Below, in pieces: positions 55,305 to 63,082 of a stretch of 64,000 nt of DNA. Source of the DNA: JADGHX01 sp963837755 (GTDB taxonomy: Bacteria > Pseudomonadota > Gammaproteobacteria > Steroidobacterales > Steroidobacteraceae); NCBI GenBank assembly GCA_963837755.1, contig CAWIOP010000001.1:744001-808000 (forward strand), read 5' to 3'. How positions within the stretch are numbered: position 1 is the first letter of the stretch; each line of letters begins with the position of its first letter. Below the pieces are notes generated by a model. The model saw nothing but the letters and a program-made list of their open reading frames with translations. It was not told the DNA's origin and did not search any database. Position numbers and translations under genes: made by a program.

Positions 55305-55431
55305 CTTCACGTGGCTTTCCGTATTAGTAGAGTTCTGGCGTCGCGCCCGGACGGGCCACGGCGACTACGTTTGTCATACTAGCCGCCGTACGTGACGGTT
55401 TCTTTGCCGGAAAGCCCCCCGGCGCATGTTT

Positions 55432-55929
55432 TCAGGCGGTGGCGCGCTTTCTCGCAAATCCCGCGACACCGCCGAGACCCGACAGCAGCAGGGCGAGCGC
55501 GCCCGGCAGTGGCACCGCCGTGGGCGGGTTGAGCGCGGCGAACAGCACGCTCACCGATGCCTGCCCGAGGCTGAACTTGCCCAGACCCGTGCCCGACACG
55601 ACGGCGTAGTACTTGCCCGCCTCCGCGATATCGAAGGAGAGCGCGCCTTCACCCTCCAGGGTCTGCAGCACGCCGGCGGCCGTCGTGAACGCGAAACTGA
55701 GATCGCCGAGCGCTGCGGGGAATTTGAGGTCCGTGAGCGTTACGTTGATCGCGCCCGCGCCGGGCGCGGTCAGCGAATACACATATGACTGGCTGCCGCT
55801 GAACGTCGGCGACTCACTCAGCAACACGGTGTCCGCCTGTGCGAACGGGGCGCCCGCGATGCACGCCAGTGCCAGCGCGCCGTTCTTCCACCAGCGACGC
55901 ACGGCCGCCACTTTCTTCTGCTCAATCAT
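55432..55929 (-). CDS. VPLPA-CTERM-type sorted protein with one copy of the D-x-x-x-P repeat domain
   Basis: A 165-residue exported protein: signal peptide (about 15-32, ending FAQAD), one domain of about 90 residues (INVTLTDLKFPAALGDLSFA, then FDIAEAGKYYAVV), and a C-terminal sorting signal AVPLPGALALLLSGLGGVAG followed by FARKRATA. The motif has VPLPG rather than VPLPA, then a hydrophobic stretch and an Arg/Lys end, as expected for an exosortase substrate. The domain is the same as that repeated in the protein at 31813-33894. The ATG at 55929 overlaps the upstream regulator gene by eight bases. Confidence 0.82.
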   Translation of the reverse strand: MIEQKKVAAVRRWWKNGALALACIAGAPFAQADTVLLSESPTFSGSQSYVYSLTAPGAGAINVTLTDLKFPAALGDLSFAFTTAAGVLQTLEGEGALSFDIAEAGKYYAVVSGTGLGKFSLGQASVSVLFAALNPPTAVPLPGALALLLSGLGGVAGFARKRATA

Positions 55930-56467
55930 GTCTGGCTCCTGCGACGGCGAGTTGCAACGTCTCGAGCACGCGTGCTTCCGGGTTGCCATTGCCGCGATAA
56001 ACGTACTTGTCGTAGAGGTACTGGCGCAGCGAGCTCGCAAGATCCGCGGACCCCGGCTGCGGGCCTTCGTTCTGGTTGATGGCGCTCAGCTTCAGGGCGG
56101 CGTATTGCTCGTGGGCGCCGGTCTGCGCGAGCAGCGCGATGTCATCGCGATCCACGCGCTTGGCGGGCTCCACGCCATCGTTGACGATGGCTTCGAGCCG
56201 CTGGCCGTCGAGATCGAAGAAGCGCAGCAGCTCCGTGCCGAATTCCACGAACACCGGCACCAGGTTGCGCCCACGCACGTCCCCGTCGTGCAGCGGCCCG
56301 AGGCGCGACAGCATGCTCTTCACCGCGAAACGGATGACATCCGAGTCGCGAACGCCGAGCCGTCCCGCGAGTTTTTTCACTTTACGCACGTCGCCGACGC
56401 TCATGCGGATCGAAACGGCTTGTTTGCGACTCTCGATCACGACCCGTCCCTTCTCTGTCCCGTTCAT
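55922..56467 (-). CDS. Ribbon-helix-helix-like regulator
   Basis: A 181-residue protein. The N-terminal 60 residues look like an RHH DNA-binding domain (QAVSIRMSVGDVRKVKKLA, LGVRDSDVIRFAVKSMLSRL); the rest is helical without a recognised fold and no membrane span. It starts MNGTEKGRVVIESRKQ at ATG 56467. Its stop overlaps the sorted-protein start by eight bases, so the two are co-translated and it may control its partner or the locus. It is separated from the next upstream gene by the terminator at 56584-56620. Confidence 0.65.
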   Translation of the reverse strand: MNGTEKGRVVIESRKQAVSIRMSVGDVRKVKKLAGRLGVRDSDVIRFAVKSMLSRLGPLHDGDVRGRNLVPVFVEFGTELLRFFDLDGQRLEAIVNDGVEPAKRVDRDDIALLAQTGAHEQYAALKLSAINQNEGPQPGSADLASSLRQYLYDKYVYRGNGNPEARVLETLQLAVAGARHD

Positions 56468-56583
56468 GTGTGGCGGGTGTCTGTCGACATCCACCTGTTT
56501 TGCATAAGGAATGTAGGCAGGCAGTGTTGCATTGCCTTTGCGCTTATGTGACGTGTGAGCCACGGATGCACACGCGCCGTGCG

Positions 56584-56620
56584 AAAAAAAAGCAAAAAAA
56601 AGGCCCTGCGGAGCAGGGCC
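56584..56620 (-). terminator. Intrinsic terminator downstream of the VPLPA-CTERM gene
   Basis: On the minus strand an 8-bp G+C-rich stem (56602-56609 with 56613-56620) is followed by an eight-T run, GC and another T run. It lies 30 bases downstream of the gene ending at 56652 and isolates it from the regulator gene. Confidence 0.85.
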
Positions 56621-56651
56621 CAAGACGCACAGAAGCGAGTGTGAGGGTGTT

Positions 56652-57500
56652 CTAGGTGGGCTCTTTGGGCCGGGCGCGGCGCGCGAGCGTGCCAAAGCCG
56701 GCGAGCGCGGAGCCGAAGAGCCAGAATGCGGCGGGCAGCGGCACCGGCGCGGGGCTCGGCACCACATCTCTCAGCAACACGACGAGATCCTGGTAGTCGC
56801 CGTCGCTGCCGCTGCGCATATCTTCCCACGCGATGATCGCGTCGTTGCTGTCGAACTGGGAGCCTTCGACGATGTCGGGCGCGTAGACGCTGCCGTGGCG
56901 GAAGTACGCGCCATTGCCGGTGTACGAATACATGTAGTCGGTCGCGGTGGAGTCACCATTGCGGCCGGCGTTGCGGCCGCTTTCGCTGTAGAAGCGTTCG
57001 CTGCCCGCGGTTGCCGGCTGCTGCAGATAGAACCCGAACGCGGAGCTCGCGAACGTGCCGGACACCGTGAGCGGCGGGGCGCTGTCGGAGAAGCGGTCGA
57101 TCTGCACGTTGTAGGCGCCCGGCCCACCGCTCACCGTGATGTAAGCGCGGCTTGATGCGCCCGCCGGACCCGAGAAGATCTCGAGCGAGTTGAGCGTGGA
57201 GGTGGAGTCGTAGATGCCGAGCGTGTTGCCGTTCAGGTTGCCGGCGATCTCCACGAGGATGGTCGCCGAGCCGACCGAGCTCACCGTGTGCCACAGGGCA
57301 TCGTTGGGGTCGGCGACGCAGCCAGTCTGCGCATTCGGGGCGGAGCCGCCGGCGAACATCTCGTCGAACACGCCCTGCAGGCTCACTTCGCCGCCGGCGG
57401 AGACGCCGATGGAGCAGCTGGCCGCCTGGGCCACATGGGGCGCGAGCGCGCCCAGCATCAGGGCCGGAGCGGCTAGCCAGACTGTTGTCGACACGCGCAT
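56652..57500 (-). CDS. VPLPA-CTERM sorted protein with DUF4114-like domain
   Basis: A 282-residue exported protein: signal peptide (ending APHVAQA), a domain with jelly-roll-like features (VEIAGNLNGNTLGIYDS), then a DUF4114-like segment (SNDAIIAWEDMRSGSDGDYQ, DLVVLLRDV), and the sorting signal APVPLPAAFWLFGSALAGFG followed by TLARRARPKEPT. The VPLPA motif, hydrophobic stretch and Arg cluster are a textbook XrtD-type signal. ATG 57500 has GGGAG upstream; 57518 is possible. It is followed by a clear terminator and is probably transcribed alone. Confidence 0.88.
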   Translation of the reverse strand: MRVSTTVWLAAPALMLGALAPHVAQAASCSIGVSAGGEVSLQGVFDEMFAGGSAPNAQTGCVADPNDALWHTVSSVGSATILVEIAGNLNGNTLGIYDSTSTLNSLEIFSGPAGASSRAYITVSGGPGAYNVQIDRFSDSAPPLTVSGTFASSAFGFYLQQPATAGSERFYSESGRNAGRNGDSTATDYMYSYTGNGAYFRHGSVYAPDIVEGSQFDSNDAIIAWEDMRSGSDGDYQDLVVLLRDVVPSPAPVPLPAAFWLFGSALAGFGTLARRARPKEPT

Positions 57501-57621
57501 CAGGGTTCTCCCAGGCAAAGATTCGTAACCTGAGGGGGAACGTGCCGACCCGGCATGACAGCGGCGTGAACGAAGCGTTAAGTGAGCCGATTGCGAGGCA
57601 ACGCCCGGGGGCGGGGGCGGG

Positions 57622-58281
57622 TTACTTCGACGCCGGCACGGCCGCTCGCTGGTCGCCGGCCCGGTAGCGGTACTCGTCGATCAGGTTTTCCAGCTGCGTG
57701 CGCTTCAGCTTCGTGAACGGCTCGGCGCTCGCCAGGCGCGAGAACGCGCCCCGGCCTTCCAGGCGCGTGAGCACTTCATCGTTGAGCTGGTAAAGCGCGT
57801 CGTTCTTCGCCACGCACGCGTTCAACTCGGTTTCCCGCGTGGCGAGCGACTGCTTGAAGGCGGCCCGCTCGGTCTCCACTTCCTTCAGCGTCTGGGCGGT
57901 CTCGCGGAACTTCGCGATCAGCTCCTGCATGCGCTCCTTCTGCTTCTCAATCTCGCCCTCGGCGCTCGCCTTTTCCTGCGCGCTGCGCGCGATAGCGGCT
58001 TCGCTGGCCTTCGCGCGCTGGTCGAGCGCGGTGCGGCCGTTCTTGAGCGTGTCGCGTTCCTTCGTGACTTCGGCCAGCTCTTTCTTCATGCGGGCGTTTT
58101 CCGCCTGCAGGGCGGTGCGCTCGGAGGCCAGCTGCTGAAGCTGCTGCACCAGTTGCGCGCTCGCGCCGCTGCCGCTGCGTGCGGCCTGCGCGGCCGCCGG
58201 GCCGGCATGCATGCTCAGCAGCAGTGCCGCGCCGGCGGCGACGAGAAAGGCCGGAGTCTGAAGGCGGCTTCGCGTAGTCAT
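57622..58281 (-). CDS. Periplasmic coiled-coil protein
   Basis: A 219-residue exported protein with a signal peptide (about 1-33, ending PAAAQAA) and a long coiled coil (about 40-165; e.g. QLASERTALQAENARMKKEL and QKERMQELIAKFRETAQTLK). The C-terminal 50 residues (DEVLTRLEGRGAFSRLASAE, LENLIDEYRYRAGDQ) are more compact, with one cysteine (ELNACVAKND). I recognise no family. It is the last gene of the ExbB-ExbD-TonB-porin operon, so a spacer or scaffold role in the periplasm is plausible. Confidence 0.75.
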   Translation of the reverse strand: MTTRSRLQTPAFLVAAGAALLLSMHAGPAAAQAARSGSGASAQLVQQLQQLASERTALQAENARMKKELAEVTKERDTLKNGRTALDQRAKASEAAIARSAQEKASAEGEIEKQKERMQELIAKFRETAQTLKEVETERAAFKQSLATRETELNACVAKNDALYQLNDEVLTRLEGRGAFSRLASAEPFTKLKRTQLENLIDEYRYRAGDQRAAVPASK

Positions 58282-58318
58282 GACGAAAGCTCCTGGCAAG
58301 CGGGCCCGGCAACGCGGG

Positions 58319-59950
58319 CTAGAAATTCGCATTGAAGTCGAGCTGCAACACGTCGATGCCCAGCGGCGGCCCGTCGATCTCATTGGCGCTGAGATAGCGC
58401 AGCCGCGCGAACACCCGCTGGGTGAAGGCGTAGTCCGCGCCGATGTAATAGCCCTTCGCGTCAGTGCCGCCGAGGTGGAAGTCGGAGTCGGTGAACGCGT
58501 CGAGCACCGCGTCGGCTTCGAGGTAGCGGTATCCGACGAACGCGCGCCACGCGCCGTTGCGGGCCATCGTGGTGGAGCCGAAGCCGAGCTCGCCCTGGTA
58601 CCCGTTCGTGCGCTTCGGCAGCAGGAAGCCGGTGCGCGCGAGCACATCGTCTTCGTCATAGCCGATGTTCTTCACGTAGTCGCCCGAGAGCGAGATGCGG
58701 TAGAAGGCTGTCAGCTTCCACTCGAACGTCATCGTCGCGTTCGCAAGGCGATAGTCCGCCGCCAGCGCGTAGAGATTGGTGCTGGTGTCATTGTCGTTGC
58801 GGATATCGAACAGCGTGTTGCCCCGCTGCAGGTACTGGGGCGCGGTGTAGTCGAGCAGGTTGCTGTCGAGAACATTGCGCTTGCCGGTGATGTTGTCGAA
58901 CTGGTAATACGCCACGCCGAAGCGCGCGCGGCTGCCGCCGGCGAACTTCCACTCCAGGCCGAGCTGCGCGCCATAGAGCCACTTGTCGCCGGCCGTGAGC
59001 TCGATTTCCTGCAGCGGGAACGCGCCCACCGTCAGGAAAGCGAAGTGCGAGTACGGGTCGTCGCGCATGAGGCCGAGGCGGTAGTTGGCCGCCGCGCCCT
59101 CGAAGGTGAGGTCGGGGTCCCACACCAGGTCGGTCGAGAGCCACGGGTTCGCAATGCGCCCGCCCGACAGGTTCAGCACATTGCGGCCCGTGGCGCTGTT
59201 GCCATACCACTTCAGGTACGCAAGATCGAAGCCGGTCTGGTAGCGCACCCCCGTGTTGCCGAGCGTCTGGTTGGTGGAGACGGGGTCGCGCAGGTTGCCG
59301 GTGGTGATGCGCGTGCCGAGACTCCAGCCCCAGCCGAGCTCGGAATCGAGCCCGAGGCGCATGCGGGCACGCATGCGGCGACGGTCTTCGGTCACGTTCA
59401 GCAGCGCCGCCGTTCCGGCCTTGCCGATGCCGCCCTTGTCGTTGACGGTGAGGAAGTCGATGTAGGCGTTCTCGATGTTGTCGACAGCGTAAAAGTCGCC
59501 CTGCCCGCGCACGCGCACGTCGCCGCCCCAGCGCACGCGCTTGATCCAGTCTGGCAGCGCGGCGGGCACGCCCCACTGCTCGTCCTGCGCCTGCTGGATC
59601 ACGTCTTTCGTCACTTGCGGGGCGAGCTCCGCCGCCACCTGCTTGCGGATTTCTTCCTTCACGATCTCAGGCACATAGGGCACGCGAACGGCACCGGCCT
59701 CGGCCTGTTCCTGCGCGGCGGTGGCCGCCGCATCGGTGGCCGCCTTCTGCTGGGCCGCGTTCACCATGGCTTCCGCCTGCTCGCGCGTGACCACGCCCCG
59801 CTCAACGAGCGTCTGCAACAGGTTCACCACCGTGTTGCGCAGCTCGTTGAGGCTGCGCGCTTCATCAGATTGCGCAGCGATCGCCGAAGCGCAGCCGAGT
59901 TGGGCGGCGATGACAAACGCCGCGGTTCGAAGGGACTTGGCAGACATCAT
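58319..59950 (-). CDS. Putative porin (large outer-membrane barrel with N-terminal helix region)
   Basis: A 543-residue outer-membrane protein. It has a signal peptide (ending AIAAQS), a helical N-terminal region (LLQTLVERGVVTREQAEAMV; about 30-110) like the SLH/coiled-coil spacer of some porins, and a long beta-rich barrel (WIKRVRWGGDVRVRGQGDFY, then GWGWSLGTRITTGNLRDPV, and a terminal LQLDFNANF with the C-terminal Phe typical of barrels). The family is often annotated as putative porin. It is preceded by tonB (26-base gap) and followed by the coiled-coil gene; it may be the TonB-system client, though it lacks a visible TonB box/plug. Confidence 0.82.
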   Translation of the reverse strand: MMSAKSLRTAAFVIAAQLGCASAIAAQSDEARSLNELRNTVVNLLQTLVERGVVTREQAEAMVNAAQQKAATDAAATAAQEQAEAGAVRVPYVPEIVKEEIRKQVAAELAPQVTKDVIQQAQDEQWGVPAALPDWIKRVRWGGDVRVRGQGDFYAVDNIENAYIDFLTVNDKGGIGKAGTAALLNVTEDRRRMRARMRLGLDSELGWGWSLGTRITTGNLRDPVSTNQTLGNTGVRYQTGFDLAYLKWYGNSATGRNVLNLSGGRIANPWLSTDLVWDPDLTFEGAAANYRLGLMRDDPYSHFAFLTVGAFPLQEIELTAGDKWLYGAQLGLEWKFAGGSRARFGVAYYQFDNITGKRNVLDSNLLDYTAPQYLQRGNTLFDIRNDNDTSTNLYALAADYRLANATMTFEWKLTAFYRISLSGDYVKNIGYDEDDVLARTGFLLPKRTNGYQGELGFGSTTMARNGAWRAFVGYRYLEADAVLDAFTDSDFHLGGTDAKGYYIGADYAFTQRVFARLRYLSANEIDGPPLGIDVLQLDFNANF

Positions 59951-59976
59951 GATCTCTTGGTTGGGGGTTCCGGCAC

Positions 59977-60627
59977 TCACGCGCGCGACACGATGCGAAG
60001 GACCATGGGTTGCGGCATGTTGGGCGGCGGCGCCTGCGGCAGGCGCGAAATTCCCGCAAGCACTTTCTCAATCGCCTGGTCGCGTGCGCGGTCGCCGGTG
60101 GATTGCGCGAGCTCGATGCGCTCGATGGTGCCGTCGTCGCGAACCCATGCCCGCACCGGCACGGAATACGAGCCGGACCGCGCGCGGTCTTCTTCCTGAA
60201 GGCGATCCAGGATCTCGTTCTTCAGCAGCCCCGCGTACCACGTGAACGCACTGCCGCCGGTGGCGAGCAGGTCGCGCCCGCCCTTGCGCGCGGCGAGGCC
60301 GAAGCCGTCGCCGCCGGCCGTGCCGTCGGCGTCGAGTCCGAGCTGCTCGCCGGGCGGCGGCTCATTCGAGGGCGTCGGGTCGGGCTCCGGCTGCGGCTCG
60401 TTGATATCCACCTCTTCGTCCGGCGGCGGTGGCGGAGGGGGCGGCGGCAGCTCCTCCGGCGGCGGGCGGATGATGCGAATCTCCTGCGCCACCTTCTTCT
60501 GCGGGGCGGCGCGCCCGCGAGAAAATTCTTCACGAGCCACACGATGCCGCCGCCAGCCACCAGCACCAGCACCACGAGCGCGATCGCCGGAACGAAGCGG
60601 AATTTCTGGCGCGGCCGTTCACCCCAT
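59977..60627 (-). CDS. tonB: TonB-family energy transducer, frame-disrupted twice
   Basis: A TonB-like protein linking the inner-membrane proton channel to outer-membrane receptors. Read with two one-base corrections it runs: start MGERPRQKFRFVPAIALVVL (ATG 60627), one membrane span (LVLVAGGGIVWLVKN), a proline-rich region (IRPPPEELPPPPPPPPP), and a short C-terminal domain (VPVRAWVRDDGTIERIELAQ to PMVLRIVSRA). The first disruption is in the C4 run 60622-60625 (plus strand; one base too many), the second between about 60505 and 60535 (one base missing). It lies between exbD and the porin gene. Confidence 0.8.
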
Positions 60628-60645
60628 GCTCCTGCGCGCCGCGGC

Positions 60646-61055
60646 CTACTTGACGATCTTCGCCGTCACGAGGCCGAGCTGCGTGATCTCCAGGCGCCCA
60701 CCAGGTCGAGCACGTCGACGACGCGCTGGTACTGCAGCGCGGAGTCGGCCTTGATGATGACCGGCAGGTCGGGCGTCGCGGCCTTGTACTGGCGCAGCAG
60801 GTTCTCGAGCTCCGGCAGCGTCACCGGGAAGGTGTCGAGGTAGATGGTGCCGTCCGCCGTGATGGTGATGGCCTTGGTCTTGTTCTCCGCCAGGCTCGGC
60901 TGCGCGCTCGCCTTCGGCAGGTTGACCTTGATGCCCTGCACGGTCGCCGTGGTCAGGATGATGAAGATGATCAGCAGCACGTAGGCCAGATCGAGCATCG
61001 GCGTGACGTTGATCTCGTCGTAGACATCGCTGTCGCCACTGCTTTCCTGGGACAT
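60646..61055 (-). CDS. exbD: ExbD/TolR biopolymer transport protein, C-terminus frame-disrupted
   Basis: ExbD is the stator partner of ExbB. The N-terminal region EINVTPMLDLAYVLLIIFII has the conserved membrane Asp needed for proton coupling; the periplasmic domain follows (TIYLDTFPVTLPELENLLRQ, IIKADSALQYQRVVDVLDLV). In the frame as given it ends early (AWRSRSSAS, stop at 60666). If one C is added near 60693-60700 it continues GRLEITQLGLVTAKIVK and stops at 60646, which is the normal ExbD end. It starts 12 bases after the exbB fusion. Confidence 0.88.
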
Positions 61056-61067
61056 TCCTCGCGCTCC

Positions 61068-62920
61068 TTACGAATACGTCTCGGCGATGCGCGTGACGAA
61101 CTCATCGACGAACACACGCATGTCGGCAGTGATCTCCTTGATGCGCGTGTTCAGGTAGTTGTAGCCAAAGAGGCCGGGATCGCGACGCCGAGGCCCGCCA
61201 CCGTGGCAACCAGCGCCGCGGCGATGCCGGGCGCGATGGCGTTGACGTTCACGTCGCCCGTGGCGGCGATGGCCGCGAAGGTGATCATCACGCCGACCAC
61301 CGTGCCGAGCAGCCCGAGGAACGGGCCGCCGGAGATGGCGATGGTGAGCAGCACCATCTGGCTGCCGAGCCGCTGGCTCATGCGCGTGAGCGAGGCGTCG
61401 AGCGTCGCCCGGATGGCTTCGATGGACTGCGGGGACAGCGTGCGCACACGGTCGGCGCCGGCCGCCTTGCCTTCGAGGCGCTTCATCGTCTCGCGCATGC
61501 CGTGGTGATACAGAGTCCACAGCGTCGAGACGCCATAGGTGGAGCTGCCCGCCGTGAGCGCAGACACCACCTGCGAGCCGCCGCCGCCCTCGAATGCGGA
61601 AGGCTCGTCATCGGCCTTGCCGCCTTCACGCCTCTCGAGCGCCGCCGGGTCGTCGCTCATCTTGTGGAACTCGCCGAGGAACTTCGCGTTGCCGCGCGCG
61701 ACGCGGTTCAGGTACAGCGCCTTGCCCGCCATCACGGCCAGTGAGGCGATGAACATGACGACGAGAATGCCAATGATCACCCAGCCGTCGACGGTGACGT
61801 TGCGCAGGGTCGTGGTGAAGTACGACTCGCCGCCGCCGCTGTCTTTCTGAGTGTCACCGCCGTAAACAACGAGGGGGGCCACCATTCCCTGATTGCGCGC
61901 GGCGGCCTTGAGCCACTCCGTGCCGCGCGCCACGTTCGACACCTGCAGCTCATCGAGCTCGCCCGTGAGCACATTCGCGTTCTGCGCGGAGCTGCCGATG
62001 GTGAGCGTGCCGCCCACTTCCGCAAGCGCGACGTTCGCCTGGCCGGCTTCGGCGCCGTCCACCAGCAAGGTCATGCGCCCGTCGCCCGCGCGCAGCGCCA
62101 GGTGATGCCACTCGCCGGTGGTCATCTGCACGCCGCTCTGCGCGACCACGGCCGGGCCGTCGCCACCGCTCCAGCGCGCGAAGATCGTGGTGCCATCGAG
62201 GCCGAGGATGAGCGATCTGGTGCCGTCTTCGAGCGCGGCGACGTAGGCGTTCGCCTGCGAGGCGTCTATGCGTACCCACGCGGATATCGTGATGCCCTGC
62301 GCGGGCACCAGCCGCAGCGCGCCCGTCGCGGGAATCGAAATGCCATGCGCGCCGGAGAACTTCGCGCCGGAGCCGATGAGCGACGCGGGGTTCACGTCGG
62401 CCGTGAACGCCGAGGGCTCGGTCTTGTACGCCGTCGCATCCTGCGGCGAGCCGGCGGCCGCACCGAAGTGATAGACCAGCGCCTGGCTCTTGTCATACGT
62501 TCCAGCGCTGCCCGCGCCGGCCGGCACTTCCTTGTTGCCGTAGTAGAGAAAGATCCTGTCGGTGGCCGCGCCGCCGGTGAGGCGCGGCACGCGCACCCAC
62601 ACGAACGCGATCTGCGCCTGCGCGTCGTAGCGCTCGATGTGCGATTCCAGCGGCGTCTTGTCATCGCCCGCGACGAAGCGCAGGTCGGTGCCGTCGGGCT
62701 TCGTGTCGCCGAAGTAACCGAAGTTCGCAAGACTCAGGCGGATGAGCACCGGAACATCCGCAGGCGCGCCCGGAACATCCGCGCCCGCGGGCGTCAGGTC
62801 GAACGTGATCTCCTTGCGGAAGGCCCACTCGTCGTTCCACCACGCGTTCGCGTTCTGCACGACGCCAAACAGGCCGACGAACAGAGACAGGAACACTGCG
62901 ACGGGTCTGGCGGAGCGCAT
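61068..62920 (-). CDS. DUF2341 - LamG - MotA/TolQ/ExbB fusion protein, frame-disrupted near the 3' end
   Basis: A large ExbB-like proton channel with extracytoplasmic domains. The signal peptide or first anchor (1-26, ending NANA) is followed by a DUF2341 domain (WWNDEWAFRKEITFDL, then FVWVRVPRLTGGAATDRIFL), a LamG/concanavalin-like domain (about 180-345, e.g. GITISAWVRIDASQANAYVA and GEWHHLALRAG), a span at about 377-403, and the ExbB core with two spans (SQMVLLTIAISGGPFLGLLG and IAPGIAAALVATVAGLGVAI). The frame breaks at 61176-61178; one added C continues GLFGYNYLNTRIKEI and the normal C-terminus FVDEFVTRIAETYS. It starts the TonB operon. The carbohydrate-binding-like domain on a stator is unusual. 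Confidence 0.83.
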
Positions 62921-63082
62921 CGGCGGAAGATCCTCGAAAAATGGTTATGAGCGGGCGCCGCGTGGCGCGCGGGCGGAGCGGCACCCCGGCGCCGCTTGCG
63001 GGCGCCATTATTCGGAAGACGTGTGACGCTTTTGTTGCGCGCGCGGAAACAGAGGGAATGTCAGCAGAACTTCTGCGGTTCC

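Noticed and set aside
55311..55431. Sigma-54 or strong sigma-70 promoter before the Wza-type gene
   Set aside because: A TAGTAT hexamer is present on the minus strand but no convincing -35 or GG-N10-GC pair at the right spacing.
58280..60199. Long plus-strand open frame of 639 codons opposite the porin and tonB genes
   Set aside because: It is Arg/Ala/His-rich with no family features and lies antisense to a porin with clear signal peptide and barrel. Shadow of high-GC codon use.
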